Positions 40,336 through 52,067 are shown, numbered from the stretch's first letter. The stretch is 64,000 nt of DNA from Candidatus Nitrosacidococcus sp. I8 (GCF_945836005.1 NZ_OX241534.1:1598275-1662274), one strand, 5' to 3'. The notes: generated by a model from the sequence alone, not told the origin. A program made the numbers and translations.

Positions 40336-42666
40336 ATGAGCACGATAAATACAGGAAGTGCATCTTTATCTCCATGGTGGATGCGTAGTTTACTAATTAT
40401 AGTTATTTTTGGTTTTACTATGCTATTTATCATTACTGGATTAGCCTATCGTAATGCTCCGCCTATCCCAGGAAAAGTAGTTAACTCTCAAGGAGAAGTG
40501 ATTTTTACTGCTGATGATGTAATGGATGGTCAAGGAATATTTTTAAAATATGGTCTAATGGATAATGGGAGCATTTGGGGGCATGGAGGCTATCTTGGTC
40601 CTGATTATTCTGCGGCTGCATTGCATCGCATTGGGGAAGAAGTGGCTGAAGAACTTGCTAAAGAGCACTACGATAAAACCCTTGATGAATTAGGATCTAT
40701 TGAGCGTAGTGGTATACAAACTGAAGCAGCAACTGTGTTGAAAACCAACACTTATGATGCAACTAAAGACATACTTACCTTAACTAATGCTGAGATAGTA
40801 GCATATCGTCAACAGATTGAGTTTTGGGCAGATTATTTTAGAGATCCTAAAGATAATGGAGGGCTTAAACCAAACTTAATTACTGATCATGAAGAGCTTC
40901 GCCAATTTACTTCTTTTATTTATTGGTCTGCTTGGGCATCAGTCACAAATCGGCCGGGTAAGAGTTTTTCTTACACTAATAATTTTCCCTATGATCCTAG
41001 TGTAGGCAATATTCCCACTTCTGGAGCACTACTATGGAGTGCGATGAGTTTAATTGTAATTCTTATAGGGACAGGTTGCGTACTATTTGCAGCAGGTCGA
41101 TATGAAAATCTACTAGGGTGGACTGAATTAAAAACCACAGTACGCCCTCCTTATTTGCCTAGCCAAGATAGCCCTAGTCAAAGAGCATTGATAAAATTTT
41201 TTGTGGTAGTGGCACTACTATTTTTAATGCAAACCTTAGTAGGTGGTGTCACTGCACACTATCGTGCTGAACCTGGGGATTTCTACGGATTTCAATTAGA
41301 AAGTATTTTCCCTAGTAATCTAATGCGGACTTGGCACTTACAAACGGCTATTTTTTGGATTGCAACCTCTTTTGTTGCTGCGGCCCTCTTTTTAGCAAGA
41401 ACCTTAAGAATGCGTGAGCCTCAAGGATTGGCCACAATGATTAATATATTATTTGTGGCTTTTGCTATTGTGATTGGAGGAAGCCTCTTAGGCGAATGGC
41501 TAGGTATAGAAAATCAACTAGGCGATTGGTGGTTCTTACTTGGTAACCAAGGTTGGGAGTTCTTGGAGCTAGGACGAATTTGGCAATATTTAATGGTGAT
41601 TGGGCTATTTGCATGGTTTGGGTTACTTTTCTGGATCGCTCGCCCTAAAAATGTAGATAACCCAGATGCTCGCCCTTTGGCAAGGATGTTTTTAGTTGCC
41701 TCTCTTGCGATTCCTGTATTTTATGTACCTGCCCTCTTTTATGATGAAAGAAGCCACTTTACTGTAGTAGATACTTGGCGTTTTTGGATTATTCATCTTT
41801 GGGTAGAAGGGTTTTTTGAGTTTTTTGCCACTACAATTGTTGCCTTTATCTTTTATAGACTTAATTTAACTACCCGCAATACTGCACTAAGGGTTATTTA
41901 TTTAGATGCTATTTTGTTTTTTCTAGGTGGATTAATCGGTACAGGTCACCATTGGTACTTTAATGGGCAAACCCATTTTAATATGGCACTCTCTGGATTA
42001 TTCTCTGTGCTTGAGGTAGTGCCTCTAACTCTGCTTACGCTAGATGCATGGAAGTTTATAAAAACTACCCGCCGTGAAGATGCCTTTGAGCCCTTATTTG
42101 AATTTACCTCCCCTACAGTTCACCATATCAGAACTTTCCATTTTTTGATGGCAGTAGGTTTTTGGAATTTCTTAGGAGCAGGGGTTTTTGGCTTTTTAGT
42201 TAATTTACCGATTGTAAGTTATTATGAAGTGGGTACCATTATGACACCTACCCATGGTCATCCTGCCATGATGGGTGTATTTGGTATGCTTGCCATTGCC
42301 CTAATGACGTTTTCGATCCGCCATACTGTAGAAGATGATTTTTGGGATCATCATCTTGAAAATTATTTTAAGGTTTCATTCTGGGGATGTAATATAGGGC
42401 TTGCTATGATGATTGGGATGAGCTTATTTCCTGGGGGCGTACTACAAATATGGGATGTACTTGAAAATGGCTATTGGCATGCCCGTAGCCTTGATTATAC
42501 CGCTAGCGGGGGTGCTCGCTTATTAGAATGGCTAAGATTGCCCGGGGACATGGTATTTATTGTTTTTGGAGCTTTTCCTTTAGTCATTGCTAGCATTAAA
42601 GCATGGATACATGTACAAGAGATAGGAAAGCGAGAAAAATTAGGGGAAATTATTAATATGCAATAA
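40336..42666 (+). CDS. norZ: Quinol-dependent nitric oxide reductase (qNOR)
   Basis: Inner-membrane enzyme reducing two NO to N2O with electrons from quinol. The 776-residue protein is the fused NorC-like and NorB-like form: an N-terminal anchor (about 14-36), a periplasmic domain to about 235, and a heme-copper-oxidase-type core with about 13 helices. Visible in order are HLQTAIFW, HLWVEGFFEFFATT with the conserved His and Glu residues of the Fe-B site, GTGHHWYF and HGHPAMMGVFGM. It lacks a heme c CxxCH, as expected for qNOR. A strong terminator follows. It probably removes NO made during nitrification or nitrite reduction. Confidence 0.95.
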   Translation: MSTINTGSASLSPWWMRSLLIIVIFGFTMLFIITGLAYRNAPPIPGKVVNSQGEVIFTADDVMDGQGIFLKYGLMDNGSIWGHGGYLGPDYSAAALHRIGEEVAEELAKEHYDKTLDELGSIERSGIQTEAATVLKTNTYDATKDILTLTNAEIVAYRQQIEFWADYFRDPKDNGGLKPNLITDHEELRQFTSFIYWSAWASVTNRPGKSFSYTNNFPYDPSVGNIPTSGALLWSAMSLIVILIGTGCVLFAAGRYENLLGWTELKTTVRPPYLPSQDSPSQRALIKFFVVVALLFLMQTLVGGVTAHYRAEPGDFYGFQLESIFPSNLMRTWHLQTAIFWIATSFVAAALFLARTLRMREPQGLATMINILFVAFAIVIGGSLLGEWLGIENQLGDWWFLLGNQGWEFLELGRIWQYLMVIGLFAWFGLLFWIARPKNVDNPDARPLARMFLVASLAIPVFYVPALFYDERSHFTVVDTWRFWIIHLWVEGFFEFFATTIVAFIFYRLNLTTRNTALRVIYLDAILFFLGGLIGTGHHWYFNGQTHFNMALSGLFSVLEVVPLTLLTLDAWKFIKTTRREDAFEPLFEFTSPTVHHIRTFHFLMAVGFWNFLGAGVFGFLVNLPIVSYYEVGTIMTPTHGHPAMMGVFGMLAIALMTFSIRHTVEDDFWDHHLENYFKVSFWGCNIGLAMMIGMSLFPGGVLQIWDVLENGYWHARSLDYTASGGARLLEWLRLPGDMVFIVFGAFPLVIASIKAWIHVQEIGKREKLGEIINMQ

Positions 42667-42690
42667 TTTAAATAGTTTTTAACTTAATTT

Positions 42691-42728
42691 AAGGGAGGAT
42701 AGAAGATTTCTATCCTCCCTTTTTTTTC
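42691..42728 (+). terminator. Rho-independent terminator of norZ
   Basis: A long stem AAGGGAGGATAGAA paired with TCTATCCTCCCTT around a short loop, directly followed by a run of about eight T. Confidence 0.92.
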
Positions 42729-42802
42729 TTATGCTCTTTTATAAATAATCTCTAGATTTTAGATAAGACTTTGCTAGTAGCACTTTTTCTACCTGTTCTC
42801 TC

Positions 42803-42831
42803 TTGGAATTTCCTATATTCTGGACTATACC
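42803..42831 (+). promoter_or_regulatory. Probable sigma-70 promoter of the FNT transporter
   Basis: TTGGAA at 42803-42808 and TATACC at 42826-42831 are separated by exactly 17 bases, about 60 bases before the start codon. This lies after the norZ terminator, so the transporter likely has its own promoter. Confidence 0.5.
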
Positions 42832-42890
42832 TTATACCTTAAGTTATTAAAAATAAGTTTACTAGGAAATAATAAGGAGATTAAAAGATT

Positions 42891-43820
42891 ATGAGTACTA
42901 CCACAGATGATATGCATGGCAATAACCCTACAAAAAGCAGAGATTCTCATGAAGGACATCATGATGATCATAGCGACCATCATAAACACAAACACCACCA
43001 TGCTTCTCATTCGCATCAAGATATTAACGATATTGTGTATCCTGCTCAGATGGGCCGAGATTTAGCAGCCGATGCGGCAGTCAAAGATAAGCTTGCAAAT
43101 CATCATATCCTAATACGTGGATTTTTATGTACGCCCTTTTTAGCCTATGGTGCCTGTTTTGCCTATTTACTCACTGCTCAAGGAGCACCAAGTACGATTG
43201 CTGGATTTATGTTTCCAGTAGGTTATATCATGCTTTCGGCCCTAGGTCTTGAAATGGCTACTGGTAGTTTTTCAGTGATGCCTATTGGGGTATATGCAGG
43301 TACCGTCAGCCTAAGAGGTTTAGCTCGCAACTGGGGATTAACTTATATAGGCAATGTTTTAGGAGGTCTCTTTTTTGCTATGCTAGTTTGGGGCTCTTTA
43401 ACAAAATTTGGATCTGAAGAACCACCCCTGTTACTTACTGCAGTTGCCAAAGTGGCTGAGCATAAAGCCGCTTATATGAACTATGGTCCAGTGATTGGAT
43501 GGTGTTCTGCTATTGGAATGGGAATCTTATGTAATTGGCTGGTGAGTTTAGGACCCATTATGGCGAAAACATCCCACAGTATGATCGGTAAAGTAGTGAT
43601 GATGTGGATTGCCATTGGTACTTTCTTTGCGTTAGGTTTTGAACATGCGGTCGTAAATATGTTTGCTTTTCCACTAGGTATTCTCGCAGGTGCAAAAGTA
43701 ACTGTTGCTCAATGGTGGCTATGGAATGAAATCCCAGTGACAATTGGTAATATATTAGGTGCAGTTATTTTTAACTCTACTCTATGGTATTACACCCATA
43801 GTGCAGAACATAATAAGTAG
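42891..43820 (+). CDS. Formate/nitrite transporter family channel with His-rich N-terminal tail
   Basis: A 309-residue FNT-family pentameric channel. The core (about 65-300) has six hydrophobic segments and the family's Gly/Ala-rich hallmark stretches, such as GNVLGGLFFAMLVWGS, GMGILCNWLVSLG and GFEHAVVNMFAFPLG, whose FEHxxxNM matches the FNT pore histidine motif. The first 42 residues form a cytoplasmic-type tail with 13 histidines and many Asp, an unusual addition. Beside norZ it most likely moves nitrite (NirC-like), but formate is not excluded. GGAG precedes the ATG. Confidence 0.9.
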   Translation: MSTTTDDMHGNNPTKSRDSHEGHHDDHSDHHKHKHHHASHSHQDINDIVYPAQMGRDLAADAAVKDKLANHHILIRGFLCTPFLAYGACFAYLLTAQGAPSTIAGFMFPVGYIMLSALGLEMATGSFSVMPIGVYAGTVSLRGLARNWGLTYIGNVLGGLFFAMLVWGSLTKFGSEEPPLLLTAVAKVAEHKAAYMNYGPVIGWCSAIGMGILCNWLVSLGPIMAKTSHSMIGKVVMMWIAIGTFFALGFEHAVVNMFAFPLGILAGAKVTVAQWWLWNEIPVTIGNILGAVIFNSTLWYYTHSAEHNK

Positions 43821-43838
43821 GTAATCACTATCCTATCT

Positions 43839-43869
43839 AAGGGCAAAATAAAAAATTTATTTTGCCCTT
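43839..43869. terminator. Hairpin terminator after the FNT transporter
   Basis: A near-perfect inverted repeat AAGGGCAAAATAAA/TTTATTTTGCCCTT begins 19 bases after the stop. The T-run is weak on the plus strand. The next 250 bases up to the PEP-CTERM gene are very AT-rich with no gene seen. Confidence 0.65.
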
Positions 43870-44116
43870 CCTCATTTAGCAATTCAGCCTTAACCCCTTT
43901 TTTCCATTTTTATATTCTCTTTATTAAAGAGATGATTTTTTTATTATTTATAATCAAGTATATATCTATATTTTTATAATAAAATCAATTACATTGATAG
44001 TTATTTTTAATATAATAGAAATGTAATTTTTACTTATATCTCTATTAAATTAATAGAGGTATTTTTTCACCTTCTTATACCAAATACTTAAAACAATAAA
44101 AAGGAGATAGTACTCT

Positions 44117-44830
44117 ATGAAGCGATTCAAGAAAAAATATCGTGCAGTTATATTTATTGCTAGCCTTAGTCTATTACCGTTAGGATTTGCATCTGCATTT
44201 TTAATTAATGTAAGTGGTAAAACTTTAAATATTCCTGATGGTGAATTTTCTCTACCTGACATATCTTTTTATTCTTACGATCACCCTGTTAACTCTGGAG
44301 ATACCTTCAGTGGTAATAGCTCTCAAACGATTCCTAGCTCATCACCTCTATGTGATGGCTGTTTTCTAAATTTTAGTTTTGATTTTAATAACTATGTGCT
44401 ATCTCCTGATTCTAATATAAATGATGATTTTTTCAGTGGAGGAACATTTAATATTTATATTTCAATTGATGGTGATCCTGAGCAATTATTTTTATCAGGA
44501 GAGGGGCATGTTGATGACGATAATTATACGCTAGAAGTAGAAAATATAGCTGCTCAAGGGCCAAGTAGTGGAGTTGGGTACTTAGATATTACTGGTGGGA
44601 TTGCTGAGAATTATTTTGATACTAATCATTTTTTAGATGGTAGTGATATAAAATTCGATCTAAATAATGTAGAAAGCGGTACTAATATACTAACTGGAGA
44701 TGTAACATTTACCGCATTTGCTGCCAACTCTAGCCCTTCGATACCTGAGCCTAATAGCTTGAGTCTTATGGGTCTGAGTTTATTCATAATAGGGTTTATA
44801 TCATTTCGAACTTCTCTCTTAACTAACTAG
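44117..44830 (+). CDS. PEP-CTERM sorting domain protein
   Basis: A 237-residue exported protein. Residues 1-27 are a signal peptide with a basic start (MKRFKKKYR). The body is rich in Asp, Asn, Ser and Phe and low in motifs. The C-terminus has PSIPEPNSLSLMGLSLF followed by a hydrophobic helix and a short basic end (FRTSLLTN), which is the PEP-CTERM signal recognised by exosortase. Such proteins are linked to exopolysaccharide and surface processes. No exosortase gene is in the window. Function of the body is unknown. AAAGGAG precedes the ATG. Confidence 0.85.
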   Translation: MKRFKKKYRAVIFIASLSLLPLGFASAFLINVSGKTLNIPDGEFSLPDISFYSYDHPVNSGDTFSGNSSQTIPSSSPLCDGCFLNFSFDFNNYVLSPDSNINDDFFSGGTFNIYISIDGDPEQLFLSGEGHVDDDNYTLEVENIAAQGPSSGVGYLDITGGIAENYFDTNHFLDGSDIKFDLNNVESGTNILTGDVTFTAFAANSSPSIPEPNSLSLMGLSLFIIGFISFRTSLLTN

Positions 44831-44851
44831 GTTATTTTGTTTAAAACAAAC

Positions 44852-44882
44852 AATAAGCCCTCTTAAAAAAGAGGGCTTATTT
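44852..44882. terminator. Bidirectional terminator between PEP-CTERM gene and hisC
   Basis: The stem AATAAGCCCTCTT/AAGAGGGCTTATT with an AAAA-type loop sits between two convergent genes and has A/T flanks on both sides, so it can serve both strands. Confidence 0.88.
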
Positions 44883-44931
44883 AAGAAATTCTACTATGTT
44901 CTTTACATAAGTCTTTCTATTACAAAAAACC

Positions 44932-46017
44932 TTATATTGCTAAAGCTGCTTTCAAGGCATTTAAAAATGCAAAGTTTTCCTCTTCAGTGCCTACAGTCAC
45001 TCTTAAGCAATCTTGAAGTAGCCCCCCATAACTTGAAAGATTCTTGATTAGAACACCTTGTTTCTTAATTGCTAAAAAAATACTTTTTGCCTGATTAGGC
45101 AGAGTACTGAAGAGAATAAAGTTCGCATCGCTGGGATAAACATAAATCTTCGGTATTTTTTGTAACTCATCAAGTAATTGCTCTCGATGGGTACAAATGA
45201 GATCTGTTTGTTTATCTAAAATTTCTGTTTGAGTTAACGCAAACTCAGCACTAATCTGGGTAAGTTGATTAATATTATAAGGAAGACGAACTTTCTCTAG
45301 AATTTCAATCCAATCCGGGTTACCTACGAGAATCCCTAATCTCAGTCCTGCTAGCCCAATTTTAGAGAGTGTTCTCATGACTAACAATTGATCTTTATAT
45401 TGGCTAAGTAAGGGAATAAATGTTTTTTTTGCAAAAGCAGTATAGGCTTCATCTACTACTACTAGCCCAGGAGCTGCTTCAATAATAGTTTCTATTTCTT
45501 TAGGATCAAAGAGATTTCCTGTAGGGTTATTCGGATAAGCCAGAAAAATAACTGCAGGATTTTTTTCTTGGATAGCTTGTAGTATCAAGGAAAGATCTAA
45601 GGAAAAATCTTGGCGTAAAGGTATGCCTTGATACTCCAATCCTAGCATTAAGGAAATTTGTCGATACATTACAAAGGTAGGATCGGGAGCCATGATAGTA
45701 CGGTTTAATCCTGCTACTGCAAGTAATATCATTTGAATCAATTCATCAGACCCATTGCCAAGAATAAGCTCTATATCATCTGATATGCCTAGGTAGGAGC
45801 GAATTTTTAATTTTAAATTATGAGATTGAGGATCTGGATAGCGATTAATATTTGCAGTCTTTAATTTTTCTAACCAAGCTGCAATAAGATTTGGAGACCA
45901 TGTATAGGGATTTTCCATCGCATCTAACTTAATTAGCCTCCCCGGATCTACCGTATGATAAGCAGAAAGTGCCTGAATTTCAGGACGAACCCATTGAGTG
46001 ACAAGATCATTAGCCAT
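44932..46017 (-). CDS. hisC: Histidinol-phosphate aminotransferase
   Basis: PLP aminotransferase of histidine synthesis, 361 residues. It shows GNGSDELIQMILLAV near 85, YPNNPTGN, VVDEAYTAF, and the PLP lysine in RTLSKIGLAGLRLG. Its ATG overlaps the hisD stop by one base (TAATG). It closes a hisG-hisD-hisC run. Confidence 0.96.
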   Translation of the reverse strand: MANDLVTQWVRPEIQALSAYHTVDPGRLIKLDAMENPYTWSPNLIAAWLEKLKTANINRYPDPQSHNLKLKIRSYLGISDDIELILGNGSDELIQMILLAVAGLNRTIMAPDPTFVMYRQISLMLGLEYQGIPLRQDFSLDLSLILQAIQEKNPAVIFLAYPNNPTGNLFDPKEIETIIEAAPGLVVVDEAYTAFAKKTFIPLLSQYKDQLLVMRTLSKIGLAGLRLGILVGNPDWIEILEKVRLPYNINQLTQISAEFALTQTEILDKQTDLICTHREQLLDELQKIPKIYVYPSDANFILFSTLPNQAKSIFLAIKKQGVLIKNLSSYGGLLQDCLRVTVGTEEENFAFLNALKAALAI

Positions 46018-47304
46018 TAAAGACGGTGTTCTGCAGAACGAGCATGGGCGGTTAATCCTTCCCCTCTTGCTAAGATAGAAGCGGTTTTTCCTAGAGTTTG
46101 ACTACCCTGAGGAGAGCATTGAATTAAGCTGGATCGTTTCTGAAAATCATAGACTCCTAGAGGAGAGGCAAAACGAGCAGTACGAGAAGTAGGCAGCACA
46201 TGGTTAGGGCCTGCACAGTAATCTCCTAAAGCTTCAGCAGTGTACCGCCCCATAAAAATGGCACCAGCATGGCGAACATGAGAGGAAATATCTTGAGGAT
46301 TCTCTACAGAGAGTTCTAAATGTTCAGGGGCAATAAAGTTAATAATTTCTAGTGCCTGATCTACGTTTTCCACTTCGATCAGTATTCCCCTATTTTTTAA
46401 AGAACTCTCAATAATCTTACAACGTTCAAATGTAGGTAGTAGATTTTCTATCGTTCTTTCTATTTGATCGAGAAAACTCTTATCTGTAGATAGCAATATA
46501 GCTTGAGCATCTTCATCATGCTCTGCTTGGGAAAATAAATCCGTTGTAATCCACTCTGGATTAGTTTTTCCATCACAAAGCACTAAAATTTCAGACGGAC
46601 CTGCAATCATATCGATTCCTACCTGCCCAAATACCATACTTTTAGCAGTAGCTACGTAAATATTGCCAGGGCCCACAATTTTATCTACCTTAGGGATAGT
46701 TTCCGTGCCAAAAGCAAGGGCAGCAACCGCTTGAGCACCGCCAACCGTAAATACTCGATCAACACCTGCTACAGCAGCAGCAGCAAGTACTAATTTATTA
46801 ATTTCTCCATGAGGCGAAGGAACTACCATAATGAGTTCAGGTACCCCTGCTACTTTCGCTGGAAGAGCGTTCATAAGTACTGATGAGGGATAGGCAGCCT
46901 TCCCTCCCGGAACATAGAGTCCCACTCGATCTAGAGGAGTAATCTGCTGGCCTAGTACAGTACCATCTGACTCTGTATAGGTCCAAGATTCCTGCCTTTG
47001 ATGTTGATGATAGCGGGTAATTCTCTGAGCTGCTATTTTTAACGCCTCTTGCTGATCCATAGGAATCTCAGATAAAGATTCTTTGATGGTGCTAATGGGA
47101 ACTTCTAGTTCTGCCATAGAAGAGGCAGTGACATGATCGAATTTATGAGTATATTCTAGTAATGCCTTATCTCCTTTAGAACAGACTTCTTTAATAATAT
47201 TTTGTACCGTACTTACTATATTTTCATTAGCTACACTACTCCAAGCTAGTTTTTGTTCTAAAACTTTCCAAAAATCTGCTTGATTGATCTTAAGTCGGCT
47301 AATA

Positions 47305-47312
<8 letters not shown>
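46017..47312 (-). CDS. hisD: Histidinol dehydrogenase
   Basis: Zinc enzyme for the last two steps of histidine synthesis, 431 residues. Signatures include [32 protein letters not shown] and the zinc/catalytic block [11 protein letters not shown], then [15 protein letters not shown] with a further conserved His. It overlaps hisG by 8 bases and hisC by 1, showing tight coupling. Confidence 0.97.
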
Positions 47313-49240
<1,928 letters not shown>

Positions 49241-49292
49241 TTACCTACAATAGTAACAGTTATGGTAATAGAGAAACAAATAAGTTACTGTA

Positions 49293-49523
49293 CTAACCTT
49301 CTTCTTCTGGAGTTTTAGTATGAAGTGCTAATGCGTGTAAATTAGATTGAAAACTATTCCCTAAAGTCTCATAAACCATACGATGCCGCTCGAGTAAGGT
49401 TTTTCCATTAAATCCCGTATGAATTATAAATGCTTCAAAATGGTGGTTATCCTCACTATAGATTGCAACTTTTGCACCGGGCAGTCCAGATTCTATCATA
49501 TGTTTAATTGTATTAGCGTCCAT
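49293..49523 (-). CDS. BolA family protein, IbaG-like
   Basis: A 76-residue BolA-fold protein. IESGLPGAKVAIYSEDNHHFEAFI and KTLLERHRMVYETLG match the family, and ALALHTKTPEE closes the domain. BolA relatives act with monothiol glutaredoxins in iron-sulfur handling. Position between mlaB and murA is that of IbaG (YrbA). Confidence 0.93.
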   Translation of the reverse strand: MDANTIKHMIESGLPGAKVAIYSEDNHHFEAFIIHTGFNGKTLLERHRMVYETLGNSFQSNLHALALHTKTPEEEG

Positions 49524-49562
49524 TTAAAATAATTCCAAAACTATAACTGTAAATGTTAATTC

Positions 49563-49859
49563 CTAGCTAAAAGGGATAATTTGATCAAGATTGCTGACTT
49601 TAGCAAGTGCTAATATCTGTTCTGATGCGTTTAAAAATTGAAGAGATTTATTCTGTAATCTAGCATAACGTACCCAAGAAATAAGCAAGGCGAGACCAGC
49701 ACTATCTGTATGTGTGACTTCTTGTAGATCAACCTGTATATCACTTACAGACTCAAATAAATCTATGCCCTCTTCACCAGCACTGATTACAGTATCAAAA
49801 GTGAGTACACCCATAATCTTAAAATTTTTGGTAGAAGTTGTTTCAATTTTATAAGACAC
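49563..49859 (-). CDS. mlaB: STAS domain protein, MlaB
   Basis: A 98-residue STAS-domain protein of the Mla phospholipid transporter, cytoplasmic partner of MlaF. HTDSAGLALLISWVRYARLQ is the STAS core near residues 48-67, containing the conserved DSAGLALL loop. It lies after mlaD, where mlaC would usually intervene. Confidence 0.88.
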   Translation of the reverse strand: MSYKIETTSTKNFKIMGVLTFDTVISAGEEGIDLFESVSDIQVDLQEVTHTDSAGLALLISWVRYARLQNKSLQFLNASEQILALAKVSNLDQIIPFS

Positions 49860-49921
49860 TTAACTTCTTTCTAAATTAATTAATATAATGAAAGGTACTA
49901 AAAATTTTTACTGATTTAGAG

Positions 49922-50398
49922 CTAAGAATTATTATCTCCTTCCGCTGTTTTTTTGTAGAGAAATTGTCCTATTAATCTTTCTAATACCAATGCTGGCTGT
50001 GTTAAAGTAATTTCCCCCCCACTTTTTAACATAGTTTCAGATCCACCTGGGTCTAAGGCAATATATTGCTCTCCTAATAATCCTGCAGTATAAACGCTTG
50101 CGCTGGTATCTTCAGGAAGATAATTGTATTTAGATTCGATTTGCATTACCACTTTAGCATCATAAGTTTTGGGGTCAAGCTCTATTGATGCAATTCGACC
50201 AATTGTCATTCCTGACAAAGTAACACGAGATCGTATTTTAAGAGCACCAACATTCTGAAATTTAGCTACGATAGGATAAGTATTCTTTGTCGTAACAAGA
50301 CTAAGGTTGCTCACTTTCACAGCTAATAAGAATAGAGCTAATAAGCCAGCGGCTACAAATAAGCCTACAGCAAGTTCCAAAGTAGTGGATTGTTTCAT
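49922..50398 (-). CDS. mlaD: Mla phospholipid transport substrate-binding protein MlaD
   Basis: Membrane-anchored MCE protein that forms a hexameric ring above MlaE. The 158 residues comprise an N-terminal membrane segment (about 8-28) and the MCE domain with VGALKIRSRVTLSGMTIGRI and AGLLGEQYIALDPGG. Length is normal. It is 10 bases downstream of mlaE. Confidence 0.95.
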   Translation of the reverse strand: MKQSTTLELAVGLFVAAGLLALFLLAVKVSNLSLVTTKNTYPIVAKFQNVGALKIRSRVTLSGMTIGRIASIELDPKTYDAKVVMQIESKYNYLPEDTSASVYTAGLLGEQYIALDPGGSETMLKSGGEITLTQPALVLERLIGQFLYKKTAEGDNNS

Positions 50399-50408
50399 AA
50401 TTTAGTTA

Positions 50409-51191
50409 CTAAATCCCAAACATTAATGCGGTAAGTAAAAAATCTAGTGCCAATATCGAAAATGCGGAATACACTACGGTGCGAGTAGTTGCTTGAGATA
50501 TTCCTTCTGAAGTAGGAACGCTATCATAACCCTCAAAAACTGCAATCCAGCTTAATACAAAACCAAATACAATACTCTTCACAACACCATTTAATACGTC
50601 ACCTCTCCAGTCAGTGGAATCCTGCATATGTGTCCAAAATGCACCTTGATCTACGCCGAGTAAGCCTACCCCTACAAAATACCCTCCTAGAACCCCGATT
50701 GCAATAAATATGGATGTCAAAAGAGGCATGGAAAAGCAGCCTGCTAAAAATCTAGGAGCAATAATCTGACGCATAGGATCAACTGCCATCATTTCCAAAG
50801 CAGATAATTGTTCTGTAGCTTTCATTAATCCGATTTCTGCAGTAAGTGCTGATCCAGCCCTCCCAGCAAAAAGCAATGCACTAATTACAGGACCTAACTC
50901 TCTAACCAAAGTTAGAGCAACCATAGCTCCAAGCGATTGTTCAGCTCCAAATTTTGTTAGTGTAGTATAGCCTTGTAATCCTAAAACCATACCAACAAAA
51001 AGACCTGAAACTATGATAATAGACAAGGTCAAAACACCCACAGAATATACTTGAGTAGCTACTAAAAAGGGGCGTAAAAACAAAACAGAGCTACTCAGTA
51101 ATAGCCTTATTAAAAAGAGGCAACTTCCACCTAAACGCCGGAGAGTACTTAATCCCCGTCGACCTAGATAGCGAATAAATTTAACCACCAA
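50409..51191 (-). CDS. mlaE: Mla phospholipid transport permease MlaE
   Basis: Inner-membrane permease of the MlaFEDB complex. The 260-residue protein shows GLVLGLQGYTTL-type start (GMVLGLQGYTTLTKFGAE), LVRELGPVISALLFAGRAGS and EIGLMKATEQLSALEMMAVDP, all highly characteristic, and five to six membrane helices. It keeps intermembrane phospholipid transport going with MlaA in the outer membrane. Confidence 0.96.
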   Translation of the reverse strand: MVVKFIRYLGRRGLSTLRRLGGSCLFLIRLLLSSSVLFLRPFLVATQVYSVGVLTLSIIIVSGLFVGMVLGLQGYTTLTKFGAEQSLGAMVALTLVRELGPVISALLFAGRAGSALTAEIGLMKATEQLSALEMMAVDPMRQIIAPRFLAGCFSMPLLTSIFIAIGVLGGYFVGVGLLGVDQGAFWTHMQDSTDWRGDVLNGVVKSIVFGFVLSWIAVFEGYDSVPTSEGISQATTRTVVYSAFSILALDFLLTALMFGI

Positions 51192-51257
51192 AATCCTCGA
51201 GTTATATAAAAAGTTGCTAGTTAACGAGCTTAAATAGCTTATCCCAAATCATTTAAA

Positions 51258-52067
51258 TCATCTATCCATATCTAACAAGTCTTTTCTATAGTCCTCGCCA
51301 GGATAATGAAACGGTACAGGACCATCAGGTAATCCCTGTATAAATTGCTTAGTGGCTTCTTGAACAGACGTTTTAATTTGATTAGGAGTACCTTGGTCTA
51401 TAATTTTACCATTGGAGAGAATATAGATATAGTCAGAAATCGATGCTGCCTCCTGAACATCATGAGAAACTATGATGCTTGTGAGTCCGAGAGTATCGTT
51501 GATAGATCGGATAAGATGTAATAAAGCTCCCATAGAAATAGGATCCTGTCCAGTAAAAGGCTCATCATACATAATCATCATAGGATCTAATGCAATCGCT
51601 CTAGCTAGAGCCACACGACGTGCCATCCCACCCGAAAGCTCACTAGGCATCAAATGGCGAGCGTTACGTAATCCTACTGCTTGAAGTTTGATAAGTACCA
51701 GATCTCTGATCATCGACTTAGATAGATAAGTATGCTCTCGTAGAGGAAAAGCAACATTATCAAATACAGAAAGCCCAGTAAGTAAAGCACTGCTCTGAAA
51801 CAACATACCTATACGCTTGCGTAGCGTATATAGTGCTTTATTTGATAAGTTTGCAAGGTCTTGACCGTCTATTTTGATAATGCCTTGAGTAGGAGATAAT
51901 TGTTTTCCAATGAGGCGAAGTAAAGTGGTTTTCCCAGTGCCGCTAGGGCCCATAATTGTTGTTATTTTTCCTCTTTCAATATTAATGTCAACGCCATTAA
52001 AAATGGATCGTATCCCTCTGGAAAAATGCATATTCTGCATTGTAACTAGCCGATTGTCAGATTTCAT
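51258..52067 (-). CDS. mlaF: Mla phospholipid transport ATP-binding protein MlaF
   Basis: ATPase of the MlaFEDB complex, 269 residues. Walker A is GPSGTGKTT, the signature is LSGGMARRVALARAI, which is typical of MlaF, and Walker B is MIMYDEPFTGQDP. SIIVSHDVQEA follows. It heads the minus-strand operon mlaF-mlaE-mlaD-mlaB-bolA-murA-hisGDC, divergent from mlaA. Confidence 0.95.
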   Translation of the reverse strand: MKSDNRLVTMQNMHFSRGIRSIFNGVDINIERGKITTIMGPSGTGKTTLLRLIGKQLSPTQGIIKIDGQDLANLSNKALYTLRKRIGMLFQSSALLTGLSVFDNVAFPLREHTYLSKSMIRDLVLIKLQAVGLRNARHLMPSELSGGMARRVALARAIALDPMMIMYDEPFTGQDPISMGALLHLIRSINDTLGLTSIIVSHDVQEAASISDYIYILSNGKIIDQGTPNQIKTSVQEATKQFIQGLPDGPVPFHYPGEDYRKDLLDMDR

